From Chitinophaga agri (GTDB taxonomy: Bacteria; Bacteroidota; Bacteroidia; Chitinophagales; Chitinophagaceae): DNA of 64,000 nucleotides. This document shows, one piece after another, positions 36,678 through 45,606 of the stretch. The notes under the pieces were generated by a model that did no database searches, had not been told where the DNA came from, and saw only the letters and a list, made by a program, of their open reading frames with translations. The number at the start of each line of letters is the position of its first letter. Within the stretch, counting starts at the first letter, position 1. Location of the stretch: positions 1,612,001-1,676,000 of the forward strand of contig NZ_CP048113.1 in NCBI RefSeq assembly GCF_010093065.1, read 5' to 3'. Position numbers and translations under genes: made by a program.

Positions 36678-39600
36678 ATGAGTATATATACACAAATCGA
36701 AAGAGAGCTCGTTGATATTAATGAGGCCAGATTTGAGCTTATCTGTAACTCATTCTTATTTCATGAATATCGCGGTCAGTTGCATGGTATTGGCACGGTA
36801 AAGGGGAAAGAAAAAACCCGCAAAGGTAAACCTGACGCGTTTATTGTCCAGGAGGATGGCACATACATTGTGGCCGAGTATACAACAAAGAATAAATCAG
36901 CAAATAAAAGATCGTTCCTGGAGAAGTTAAAAGCCGACATTGACGCAAGTCTACACTTCGACAATATAGGTATTGTAGCCGAACGGGTAGTCATCCTTGT
37001 TATTTGCTGTAACAGCAGTCTCGACATTGCAGAGATAGAAATGCTAAGGGCCCATGTAAAAGTGAAAAATATTAAAGTCAGGTTCGTTGGAATTGATAAT
37101 CTGGTCTTCTTTCTTACAGGCGAAGGTAGGTACTATGCTTATCTGCACCTAAACATACCCTTTGATACTGGTCAGGTATTAAACAAAATAGACTTTCTTA
37201 AGTTTTACAACAAACGCAATTTGGCAACACCCCTGGACAATCCTTTAGTTGGTAGGGAACGTGAGCTGCATTCCCTGGTGCAAATGATCGAACAACATCA
37301 TGTTATCATTGTTACAGGTCGCCCGGGAGTAGGTAAATCGAAGTTAAGTTTAGAAGCAATCGATCTTTTCTTAAAGAGCAATTTAGCGTTTCATGACTAC
37401 TATATCGTATCTAAAACTGGTAGTATAGTCGAAGACTTGCGGGGAATGATCAAAAGCGGCGGGAAGTATCTTTTCTTCGTGGATGATGCTAACAGGCAGA
37501 TCAGTAATCTCATCAATATCATCTATTCTTCTGAGATCAACGATGGAGCGTTCATTAAAATAGTCGTAACGGTTCGAAATTATGCTAAAAAACAGGTTAT
37601 TTCAGCTTGCCAGTTTCTTAGTACTGGTGTCTTTCAGTTAGGCCGGCTACCTAAAAAAAGCATAGCCATGATGATCGCTGATTTGAATAGCGATCATGAA
37701 CTATCTCCTTATGTGAACAGAATTATCGACATCAGCAATGGTATTCCCAGGATTGCCATTATGGCTTCCGGCGTTATTGTTCACAAGCCAGACGCAAAAT
37801 TGCTCAAGGATGCCAGTCAGATCTATGAAGAATACTTTCAGCCGATTATCAATGACAGGAAGATATTGGCGGATAAGGATATGCTCAAATCATTAGGGAT
37901 TATCTCTTTTTTCTCTTCACTGGATCTTGAATCAGAAAAATTACATAGCATTCTTAAAAACTTCAACCTAGCCTATGACCGTTTTCTTGATATAGTCTTT
38001 GAGTTAGAAGAAGCAGAGCTTGTGCAGGTATATCAAAATATAGTCCGCATATCGGAGCAGATACTCGCAACCTATGCATTTTATAAAGCCTTCATCCAGG
38101 ATAGGGTATTAGATTTTGAAACGTTACTTTCAAAGTATTGCCATACAACATTTTCAACAATCAAAGACATCATGGGGCCCGTATATGATTCCTTCGGAGA
38201 GAAAGACGCCCTCACTAATATAAATGGCATTCTCATAAGATATTTTAATAAACACCAGCAGGATGTCGCACACTGCACGAGATTTCTGGAAGTATTTGGG
38301 ACCAGCATTATTGACCAGGCTTTCCTGTTCGTTAATCGACACTACTGTCAGCAGGATGATGCAAAGAGCCCGTTTAAGACCAATGAAAGCTCAATTCAAT
38401 CTTTTCATCCGGATTATCCCATATTGACTATTTTACTCCCAATTATCGCGCACGGAACGGCAACTGAATGTATGACTGCGGTAGCATTATCTGTGATATA
38501 TTCGGAGAAAGATCCTCAGGCATTTAAAACCTTGTTAGATCAACTGGCATGGCGGTTTTGCTTAAGGGAAAATGATTTGCCAGATGGCCTCAGTCGGCAA
38601 AGGACTATCTACTTTTACTTACTTTCCAATCTGCAACAAGGAAAGGGTAACAGCCATCTGTTTTTTCCGTTGTTTAGGAAAGTGCTCCTATCAAATCTAA
38701 GAAGGAAGTTCTTTTATATAAAAACTGAAACCGGATGGAAAATATCGCCAGCTGTCGCAACATGCAGACAACAATACTGGGAGGACATCAACGCTCTGTT
38801 CAATACATATTCCTACCTATGCAGGCAAGTTATAGAGGACTATATTGCTGATATTCCCGGAACCAGCATCACCGTATTGCGTTATGATGAGCCATACTGT
38901 TCGGACATACTAATGAGCTATTATAGTCCCGACGACTTCCAACATTGTCATTTGGTGCTTAGATACGTCAACCTTCTGTCCACTTATTATCAACCTACCA
39001 ATGAATTAAACAACCTCAGACAACATTTCCATAACGAAGCTGTCATCATCTTTGATATTTTGGATGCACAAAACCCTTTCAAAAAACATGAGACTACATG
39101 GCAAATGAATGAAGAAAAAATCGGCAAGTTAGTTGTTAATACGATCGATGAGTTTAAATACATGTATGACCTGTTGTTAAAAAACTTGCCTTTTAGACAG
39201 CACTTTAACAGACTAGAGCACACCTTGGATTTTTGGGTGAGTAAAATACTTGAAAATGACCCTACACTCGGAAAAATGGTCTTACAATATATTGTTGCTG
39301 ATGGCAATAAGATACAAGTTCAAGCCTCGGCCATATTTGAAACGTCATCTGCTATATTAGGTGAAAAGTACAATGAAATATATCCTATCATTAGCCAGGG
39401 GGAGTTTTATCATTCCAATGATTGGTTAAATGAATATTTTAACCACTTAAAGCCTATTGCTGTCACGAAGTATTTGACACAGGAGCTCATTCGCTTTTTC
39501 GCTGAGAGCAATCATATTCATCCCGTTTTTAGTTCAAACCTCGATAAATACCTGTCTTTTGATGAGGACATACATGAGAAGGTACTGCTCTTATTCTATA

Positions 39601-40424
39601 CCAGAGTACAATGGGGCGATCAATTTCGTTTTGAGCTGCGTGAAGACTTTTTTGAGAAAAACACGAAGCTGGTGAAGACGTATTCCGAGCAGTGTAAAGG
39701 TCTCTATTTTTACATGAAGTATCATCCTTATAGTTATACTTTTAACTACAGATACGACCATTTTTTAAGTGGTTTTTTTGCACTATATGAAGTTGATAGT
39801 CGCATCCTATTCGATTATCTTGACTATCTGAAAGACATAAAAGAGTTTTCCAATCACGATGACCATACAACACTGCTTTGTAAAATTTGGAACTACTCAG
39901 ACGCAGCTGTAAATATAGAAAGGATTATTTTAGAATATAAGCATAACCAAGATTTCGAACCATTGGGACATGTTGCCTGTATCTTCTTTCAGTATTTGAC
40001 AGAACAAGACATACCGAAGGTTGAGGCTTTCTTAAAAGACATGCTTCGGAAATATAATAATGATCCGGAAATCGTCAACATCATTCTGGACATTAGCCGC
40101 AGTTGTATCAGAGATATTTACTTGTCCATCGTAGCGTATTTTCTACATATCAACGACGATTTTGAAGTATTCAGGTCGCTTGTCTGGGTCGGAAAATGGG
40201 ACGCAAATTATGACTATACTTCTGCAATGGAATTTGAACGATTGAAACTTAGCGAAATTTATCACATGATTAAAGATTTGCCGACACCGGTAAAATTTAT
40301 TAAACACACTGAACACCTCGCACAGCGAATTTATAGTCTGAGTACAGCGATAGCAGAAGGTGAAAAATGGGATCTCATAGAATACGAGCATCAACGCCGC
40401 CATAAAAACGAACGATATTTCTAG
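36678..40424 (+). CDS. Nuclease-STAND NTPase protein, candidate defence effector
   Basis: This 1248-residue protein has three parts. Residues 1-185 look like a PD-(D/E)xK nuclease: helix NEARFELICNSFL, then GKPD53 and E67YTTK71 on adjacent strands, then VVILVIC. Residues about 188-450 are a STAND-type P-loop NTPase: VGRERELHSL, Walker A G214RPGVGKS221, Walker B LFFVDDA (Asp269-Asp270), sensor-like VVTVRNY and NGIPRIA, then a winged-helix-like part. Residues about 450-1248 are a long, mainly helical region with no named family, the expected place of a sensor or oligomerisation module. No signal peptide or TM segment is present. Nuclease-STAND architectures (Avs and related) are anti-phage effectors; this exact protein is not one I recognise. 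It is single and AT-rich relative to its flanks. Confidence 0.8.
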   Translation: MSIYTQIERELVDINEARFELICNSFLFHEYRGQLHGIGTVKGKEKTRKGKPDAFIVQEDGTYIVAEYTTKNKSANKRSFLEKLKADIDASLHFDNIGIVAERVVILVICCNSSLDIAEIEMLRAHVKVKNIKVRFVGIDNLVFFLTGEGRYYAYLHLNIPFDTGQVLNKIDFLKFYNKRNLATPLDNPLVGRERELHSLVQMIEQHHVIIVTGRPGVGKSKLSLEAIDLFLKSNLAFHDYYIVSKTGSIVEDLRGMIKSGGKYLFFVDDANRQISNLINIIYSSEINDGAFIKIVVTVRNYAKKQVISACQFLSTGVFQLGRLPKKSIAMMIADLNSDHELSPYVNRIIDISNGIPRIAIMASGVIVHKPDAKLLKDASQIYEEYFQPIINDRKILADKDMLKSLGIISFFSSLDLESEKLHSILKNFNLAYDRFLDIVFELEEAELVQVYQNIVRISEQILATYAFYKAFIQDRVLDFETLLSKYCHTTFSTIKDIMGPVYDSFGEKDALTNINGILIRYFNKHQQDVAHCTRFLEVFGTSIIDQAFLFVNRHYCQQDDAKSPFKTNESSIQSFHPDYPILTILLPIIAHGTATECMTAVALSVIYSEKDPQAFKTLLDQLAWRFCLRENDLPDGLSRQRTIYFYLLSNLQQGKGNSHLFFPLFRKVLLSNLRRKFFYIKTETGWKISPAVATCRQQYWEDINALFNTYSYLCRQVIEDYIADIPGTSITVLRYDEPYCSDILMSYYSPDDFQHCHLVLRYVNLLSTYYQPTNELNNLRQHFHNEAVIIFDILDAQNPFKKHETTWQMNEEKIGKLVVNTIDEFKYMYDLLLKNLPFRQHFNRLEHTLDFWVSKILENDPTLGKMVLQYIVADGNKIQVQASAIFETSSAILGEKYNEIYPIISQGEFYHSNDWLNEYFNHLKPIAVTKYLTQELIRFFAESNHIHPVFSSNLDKYLSFDEDIHEKVLLLFYTRVQWGDQFRFELREDFFEKNTKLVKTYSEQCKGLYFYMKYHPYSYTFNYRYDHFLSGFFALYEVDSRILFDYLDYLKDIKEFSNHDDHTTLLCKIWNYSDAAVNIERIILEYKHNQDFEPLGHVACIFFQYLTEQDIPKVEAFLKDMLRKYNNDPEIVNIILDISRSCIRDIYLSIVAYFLHINDDFEVFRSLVWVGKWDANYDYTSAMEFERLKLSEIYHMIKDLPTPVKFIKHTEHLAQRIYSLSTAIAEGEKWDLIEYEHQRRHKNERYF

Positions 40425-40461
40425 GCTTATCTTAAACTGACTACATATACCTAAACTGTAA

Positions 40462-40623
40462 ATGGCAACTAGTAAAATGGCGGGTCCATCTCGTGAACTG
40501 CAAGGTGATCGGGCCGGTAACGTCGTCATCGAGCTGACAAGCAGGCCCTGGGCGGGCTCAGACGACTATAAAAAACAAAAGGTCGGAGTATTCCCTCCGA
40601 CCTTTCCGCTTTGTGCTCACTGA
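40462..40623 (+). CDS. Possible small ORF or gene remnant
   Basis: A 53-codon frame (MATSKMAGPSRELQGDRAGN...) sits 37 bp after the STAND gene. It is much more GC-rich than that gene, and its last third runs through a hairpin. It matches no family I know. It may be the relic of a displaced gene or may not be coding. Confidence 0.25.
   Translation: MATSKMAGPSRELQGDRAGNVVIELTSRPWAGSDDYKKQKVGVFPPTFPLCAH
40580..40605 (-). terminator. Terminator resembling that of tRNA-Leu(CAA)
   Basis: The hairpin aaaggtcgga / tccgacctt, read on the minus strand, is preceded by gcacaaagcgg. The same order follows tRNA-Leu(CAA) at 57411-57455 with few changes. It may be the leftover 3' flank of a lost tRNA-Leu copy. 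Confidence 0.6.
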
Positions 40624-40704
40624 TGGTACGTTTTCGAACCAATTAAGATTAATTATGAAAGCGCTATGCAAATAGGTTTTAGATTTGACAGTGAGCAAAG
40701 CGGA
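40605..40704. repeat. Imperfect inverted repeat flanking about 66 bp
   Basis: The left arm 40605-40622 (tccgctttgtgctcactg) and right arm 40689-40704 (cagtgagcaaagcgga) are complementary apart from a two-base gap. No coding frame lies between them. The unit could be a degenerate mobile-element end pair or a processed RNA hairpin. Confidence 0.55.
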
Positions 40705-40747
40705 GTTGTTGCTACTTACTTGGCAATCCGTATTCCTCTATTATAAA

Positions 40748-41278
40748 TTATTCCTGTTCGTTAATCACTTCGCTTTTAATGTAGCCGCGAACTACTTCAT
40801 AGTTGTCTATTGGGCTACCGTCAAACATATCGTCATTAAAGTCATGATGAATTGTTCGGTTCCAATAAACTCCCCATTCAATTAAAGGGAAATATTTAGG
40901 TGTCTCTGTAATCCAAAAGTTACCATAACCACCTGAATAAGCTCCTACTGGTTTGAAATAGGCATTAAATAGCCTTCCGTCAACCGACTGATAATAAAAG
41001 CTTCGAAGTTTGAAAGTATCTATGAAAAAAAAATTCATAAAACTTCCCAAAATGCCAAATATAATTAGGAGACAAAAAACGTTGGTTGTTTTCAATATAA
41101 TTGTCAACCAAAGTTTTTTTGTTTTGCTTTTAAATACAATTCTAAAGGCCAAGAATGACAATAAAACCGAAAATATAACATCAGTCCAAAAGCCTGTCAG
41201 CGATATATCAGTCAATAAAAATACTATTAGATAAAAGGCAAAGCAAATGGTCAATATTATCTGTGTCTGCTGTTTCAT
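40748..41278 (-). CDS. Hypothetical membrane protein
   Basis: The 176-residue AT-rich gene encodes three hydrophobic helices in the first 85 residues (ILTICFAFYLIVFLLTDISL; VIFSVLLSFLAFRIVF; VFCLLIIFGILGSFMNFFF). A hydrophilic domain rich in Tyr, Trp and Asp follows (AYSGGYGNFWITETPKYFPL). No family is recognised. It faces the STAND gene across the inverted repeat and shares the island's low GC, so it was probably acquired with it. Confidence 0.6.
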   Translation of the reverse strand: MKQQTQIILTICFAFYLIVFLLTDISLTGFWTDVIFSVLLSFLAFRIVFKSKTKKLWLTIILKTTNVFCLLIIFGILGSFMNFFFIDTFKLRSFYYQSVDGRLFNAYFKPVGAYSGGYGNFWITETPKYFPLIEWGVYWNRTIHHDFNDDMFDGSPIDNYEVVRGYIKSEVINEQE

Positions 41279-41590
41279 TTGTTAGATATAGGGTATACGC
41301 TATTTGCAGGATTTTCAAGAATGAGCAGCAAAGAAACGATTTATATTATTTATAATACTTTAAAATGTATTAGGAAGATGGGGTACCATAGGAGAATTTC
41401 AATGCCTTCACAATAAATAGGTTTTCCTTTTGTTATACTTACTTATTGGTTAAATACCTGCGATTGGAGATAATAGATTAGAAATAACGGGCGGATCTTT
41501 TATTCTTGAGACACCATTTTAGGAATCGAACCGACTACAGATTGAATATGAAGGAGTTATGGAATGAAATAAATTATGCTAAAAACAGAA
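41279..41590. other. AT-rich gap downstream of tRNA-Leu(CAG)
   Basis: No gene is visible. At 41520-41541 the minus strand reads ctgtagtcggttcgattcct, a T-arm-like tRNA fragment (TTCGATT loop with partly paired arms), not a full tRNA. Confidence 0.4.
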
Positions 41591-41612
41591 AATCCGCTAC
41601 TAGAGCGGTTTT
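41591..41612 (-). terminator. Terminator of tRNA-Leu(CAG)
   Basis: On the minus strand the stem aaaccgct / tagcggattt closes on a ctag loop just after the tRNA, with T-rich flanks on both sides. Confidence 0.65.
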
Positions 41613-41623
41613 TCTGTTTTTTG

Positions 41624-41707
41624 TGCCCAGAACTGGATTCGAACCAGCACACCCTTGCGAGCGCTGCGACCTGAACACAGTGCGTCTACCAATTTCGCCA
41701 TCTGGGC
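41624..41707 (-). tRNA. tRNA-Leu: tRNA-Leu (anticodon CAG)
   Basis: The 84-nt gene folds with a seven-pair acceptor stem (GCCCAGA/TCTGGGC), D-loop GGTAGACGC, anticodon stem CTGTG/CGCAG around loop TTCAGGT (anticodon CAG), a long class II variable arm and T-loop TTCGAAT. Discriminator A is at 41624, and CCA is not encoded. Confidence 0.95.
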
Positions 41708-41731
41708 ATCCTTGTTTCCGTGTCAGGGACG

Positions 41732-41739
41732 CAAATGTA
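41732..41739 (-). promoter_or_regulatory. -7 element of tRNA-Leu(CAG)
   Basis: On the minus strand TACATTTG matches TAnnTTTG and lies 24 bp before the tRNA 5' end. Confidence 0.55.
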
Positions 41740-41933
41740 TAAACTTTTTTAATTACAACGAAATTTATTTATAATTTTTTTCTTTACTACCTCTCCTACC
41801 CTGTCATCCCATATGCTATAAACGTGCTCTCTCACTAATCAATATGCTCTGCACTCATAGCTCTCTTCAGCAAGAACCTTCCACAGGAAACCTTACCTTT
41901 AAATCCATTTTGCACCCTAAAACCGGAAACCAA

Positions 41934-42398
41934 ATGAATGCAGTAACAGCAAGAAGCGCCACATTAAACGATCTACCCACACTTCATCAGTTCCTGCAAG
42001 CCCTCGTCGAAGCCGAGCGACCATTTGACAAGACACTCCAGGAAGGGAAGATCTACTATTATGACCTGCAGGAATTGATTGAAAGTGACGATGCTGAAGT
42101 GCTCGTACTGGAAAAAGACGGCAATTTACTGGCCTGTGGATACGCCCATATCCGGCAGGCAAAACTCTACCTGAAGCATACAAGATATGCCCACCTGGGA
42201 TTTATGTTCGTCGTACCGGAATACAGAGGAAAAGGACTGAATCAGCAACTGATCGCAGAATTGAAGAAATGGATACTTTCAAAAGGGGTAAAAGAAGTAC
42301 GGCTGGAAGTATATGAGGAAAACACCGGAGCAGTAAAAGCATATGAGAAAGCAGGTTTCAGCAAATTACTCACGACCATGCGCTGTGAGCTGGAATGA
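41934..42398 (+). CDS. GNAT family N-acetyltransferase
   Basis: The 154-residue protein has the GNAT core: VTARSATLNDLPTLHQFLQA, LGFMFVVPEYRGKGLNQQLI (acetyl-CoA motif with RGKGLNQ) and VRLEVYEENTGAVKAYEKAGF. The ATG at 41934 is chosen; an earlier in-frame ATG at 41844 would add 30 residues unlike the family. The substrate is unknown. It is monocistronic. Confidence 0.88.
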   Translation: MNAVTARSATLNDLPTLHQFLQALVEAERPFDKTLQEGKIYYYDLQELIESDDAEVLVLEKDGNLLACGYAHIRQAKLYLKHTRYAHLGFMFVVPEYRGKGLNQQLIAELKKWILSKGVKEVRLEVYEENTGAVKAYEKAGFSKLLTTMRCELE

Positions 42399-42583
42399 AC
42401 AAAACTGCCGCATTCACAGTAGCAGCACCACCCAGACCACCGGACAACTCACCCCTTAAATACAGCCATTCATACACTTGTTTCGGCTGATGGTCAATCA
42501 GGAGCGATCGCCTGCCCATAAATGCATACATTTAACATGGACGCAGATCCACATTATATCGTCTCATCTGAAAATAGTTTCCT

Positions 42584-44746
42584 ATGACGGAACATCAACA
42601 GTCCTCCAGAAGAAATTTCCTGCGTAATGCGTGCTTATCCGGTATCGCGCTGACTATTGGCCTGCGCTGGCCCGCATTAGGACAAACTATTGGCGATGTG
42701 GTTATCGCAGACGAAGTACTGGCCGCCGGACAGGAACTCATGTCCTGGATATCTATTACTCCCACCGGGCAGGTGACTATTTTCAATCACCGGTCCGAAA
42801 TGGGACAAGGCACCTGGCAGGCCATCCCACAGATCATTGCGGAAGAGCTGGAAGTAGATATGGACCAGGTCATCGTCCAGTCAGCCCCTGCTAATCCCGG
42901 GAAGTATGGTCCGCAGCCACAGGAAGGCAGCTTCTCTATACGCGGATGGTACCAGCAGTTATTACGCGTTGGCGCTACTGCCAGAGAAATGCTTATTACG
43001 GCCGCCGCCAATCAGTGGCATGTCAATCCCGCAGAATGTTATGCCGAAAACGGATACGTCATACACCGGAATACAGGCAGACGCCTTGGTTACGGGCCGC
43101 TTGTAAAAGATGCATCCCAACTGCCCCCTCCGGGGAAAGTGGCCTTAAAAGACCGGAAAGACTATAAAATTATCGGGCAACCCTTACGCCGTAATGATAC
43201 TCCTGCAAAGATCAACGGCAGTGCGATATTCGGATTGGACAAGAAACTGCCTGGTATGCTGTATGCAGTTGTCACGCGCAGTCCAAAGCTCAGGGGCAAA
43301 GTAAAAAGCTTCGATGACGCCGGACCTAAATCTGTAAAGGGTGTTAAATACGTCGTGAAAGTACAGCGGGATGTCTTCGGCTTCCTGTTTGAAGAAGTGG
43401 CTGTAGTAGCAGATTCTTCATGGGCAGCCATGCAGGGACGAAAACTATTGACCGTTGAATGGGACGATAGCGGGTTTGAACACCTTGATTCTGAGCAATT
43501 GTATGCCCGGATGCATGCCGATCTTTACAAACTTCCTCCGTCGGCTGCTTTTGAAACTGCATTCAGGAATACACCTGCGGTCTTAGAAGCTGTTTATGAA
43601 ACCCCTTACCAGTCCCATAGCTGTATGGAACCGCTTAACTGTACGGCTGATGTAAGAGATAACAGCATAACCATCTGGGGACCTATACAAGAGGCCAACT
43701 GGATACAGGCAAATCTGAGTGAAAGACTGCAGATCCCTATCGAAAACGTCACGGTCAATATGACCTTTCTGGGCGGCGGATTTGGAAGAAAAGCCTTTAC
43801 AGATTATCCGCTGGAAGCTGCACTGCTTTCAAAAGCGGTCAAAGCCCCGGTACAGGTCCTGTGGACGAGAGAAGATGACATGAGTATGGGCCCCTTCCGG
43901 ACAGGCGCAGTACACAGGTGCCGAGGTGGTATATCTGCAGAAAAAAAGATCGCTGCCGTACAGGTCATCACGGCCTCACAGTTTATAAGTGCGGGTCAGG
44001 AGAAGGATGCTGTACCCGAAGCGGCTACTGTCAACAGCGGTCAGATCCCTGGGTTGTTAGGCGATTATTATACATCCATTCCCCACTATAGCTTCGGCGG
44101 CATCTCTACGAGATCGCCTATACCTACTATGTGGTGGCGCGCGCCAGGTGCGAATATAGACTCATTTGCCTGTGAGAGCTTTATAGATGAACTGGCACAC
44201 CTCGCCGCTACCGATCCGCTTTTATTCAGAAAAAGCCATCTCACGGGTAGTCGTTGTCTGGCACTGACCAACCGACTGGCGGCCATCAGCAACTGGGAGA
44301 CCCGCCGTGCACATGACGGATGCGGCGTAGCAATTACCGAATGCTTCGGCAGTATGGTGGGCCAGGTCGTAAAAGTATCCCGGCAGACGGGCAATAAAAT
44401 TAAGATCGACAAAATATATGCGGTGATAGATTGTGGCTGGTATGTGAATCCGGATATTATACGCGCCCAGATAGAAGGAAGCATTGTGATGGCACTGGGC
44501 GCTACTGTAATGCATGCCACGCATTTCAAAGATGGTAAAGCTGTCGAGCAGAATTTCAATAACTACCCGATGCCCCGTATCCATGAGATCCCTGAGATAT
44601 CCGTACATATCATGGAGAATAATGAAAGTCCCGGAGGTGTAGGCGAACCAGGGCTACCCGCTTTTGCACCAGCGTTGTGTAACGCCATCTTTGATCTCAC
44701 AGGAAAGCGTATCCGGCGGCTACCATTTAGCCTGGAGGATCTCTAA
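42584..44746 (+). CDS. Xanthine dehydrogenase family molybdopterin-binding subunit (isoquinoline 1-oxidoreductase beta-like), Tat-exported
   Basis: The 720-residue protein has a twin-arginine signal (SRRNFLRNACLSGIALTIG). It then shows molybdopterin-cytosine-dinucleotide oxidoreductase motifs: FNHRSEMGQGTWQAIPQIIAEEL, FLGGGFGRKAFTDYPLEAALL, MWWRAPGANIDSFACESFIDEL and GGVGEPGLPAFAPALCNAI. The last contains the active-site Glu in GVGEPGLP. Length and order fit the single-chain periplasmic IorB type. Such enzymes hydroxylate N-heterocycles or oxidise aldehydes and normally need a small 2Fe-2S subunit (IorA). None is encoded next to it here, so the partner must lie elsewhere. Confidence 0.9.
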   Translation: MTEHQQSSRRNFLRNACLSGIALTIGLRWPALGQTIGDVVIADEVLAAGQELMSWISITPTGQVTIFNHRSEMGQGTWQAIPQIIAEELEVDMDQVIVQSAPANPGKYGPQPQEGSFSIRGWYQQLLRVGATAREMLITAAANQWHVNPAECYAENGYVIHRNTGRRLGYGPLVKDASQLPPPGKVALKDRKDYKIIGQPLRRNDTPAKINGSAIFGLDKKLPGMLYAVVTRSPKLRGKVKSFDDAGPKSVKGVKYVVKVQRDVFGFLFEEVAVVADSSWAAMQGRKLLTVEWDDSGFEHLDSEQLYARMHADLYKLPPSAAFETAFRNTPAVLEAVYETPYQSHSCMEPLNCTADVRDNSITIWGPIQEANWIQANLSERLQIPIENVTVNMTFLGGGFGRKAFTDYPLEAALLSKAVKAPVQVLWTREDDMSMGPFRTGAVHRCRGGISAEKKIAAVQVITASQFISAGQEKDAVPEAATVNSGQIPGLLGDYYTSIPHYSFGGISTRSPIPTMWWRAPGANIDSFACESFIDELAHLAATDPLLFRKSHLTGSRCLALTNRLAAISNWETRRAHDGCGVAITECFGSMVGQVVKVSRQTGNKIKIDKIYAVIDCGWYVNPDIIRAQIEGSIVMALGATVMHATHFKDGKAVEQNFNNYPMPRIHEIPEISVHIMENNESPGGVGEPGLPAFAPALCNAIFDLTGKRIRRLPFSLEDL

Positions 44747-44793
44747 ATAACAGATCCGCCATTTACCCCTATCTTTACAAGTCAAATTAAAGA

Positions 44794-45498
44794 ATGAAGC
44801 AGCAGACATTTGCCGATCACGTCATTGATTTCAATACCCACCTCCAGTATACGGGCACGCTACCTCCCGGCATACGGATCATGAACCCATTCCGCGAACA
44901 GCCCCAGGTCATGAATATCATGCAGCAGTTCTACAGGAAATACTATAGTGATAACGATCAGCGAAGGGTGATCATGGGGATCAATCCAGGCAGACTCGGT
45001 TCTGGCGCTACCGGCATTCCGTTCACAGATACCAAAAGGCTTGCAGAGGTCATTGGGATCCCTATAGAGGGCCTGAAGCCCCACGAACCTTCATCGGTAT
45101 TCGTTTATGATGTTATCGACGCGTATGGCGGTCCTGAAGCCTTTTATCACGATTTCTACTTCGCTTCCGTTTCCCCGCTGGGATTTACCGCTGTAAAACC
45201 TGACGGTTCGGAGATCAATTATAACTATTACGACAGCAAAGCACTCACAGACGCAGTGTATGACTTTATGGTGGAAAGCATCAGAAAGCAGCTGGAATTT
45301 GGTATAGATATGCGGGTCTGCTATTGTTTCGGCACAGGAAAGAATGCAGCATTCCTGCAAAAGCTCAATGAGAAAGAACGCTTTTTTGAAAAGATCGTTC
45401 CGCTCGAACATCCCCGGTTTATTATGCAATACCGGCAAAAGCGGAAGGAGGAGTTCATAGACAAATATCTGGAAGCATTTGCAGCTTTCAGCAAATGA
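44794..45498 (+). CDS. SMUG2-like uracil-DNA glycosylase family protein (DUF4918)
   Basis: The 234-residue protein matches the SMUG2/DUF4918 branch of the uracil-DNA-glycosylase superfamily. It shows RVIMGINPGRLGSGATGIPFTD (motif I, with the G-I-N-P-G-R loop), FYFASVSPLGFT and the motif II-like VPLEHPRFIMQYR (HP in the C-terminal loop). It probably removes uracil or related bases from DNA. The gene is complete and lies 47 bp behind the molybdopterin enzyme gene; co-transcription is possible but functionally unrelated. Confidence 0.85.
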   Translation: MKQQTFADHVIDFNTHLQYTGTLPPGIRIMNPFREQPQVMNIMQQFYRKYYSDNDQRRVIMGINPGRLGSGATGIPFTDTKRLAEVIGIPIEGLKPHEPSSVFVYDVIDAYGGPEAFYHDFYFASVSPLGFTAVKPDGSEINYNYYDSKALTDAVYDFMVESIRKQLEFGIDMRVCYCFGTGKNAAFLQKLNEKERFFEKIVPLEHPRFIMQYRQKRKEEFIDKYLEAFAAFSK

Positions 45499-45606
45499 CC
45501 AGGCATCGCAACTGGTACATCTTCCCTGCCAGCATCCGGACGAACGGAGATGTACCAGGAGATAAGCTAACTCTCAATGATAACGGGCAATACATAACTT
45601 ACATGA

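Noticed and set aside
41506..41742. An open frame across the tRNA-Leu(CAG) locus
   Set aside because: It reads antisense through the tRNA and its terminator, and has no protein-like pattern outside it.
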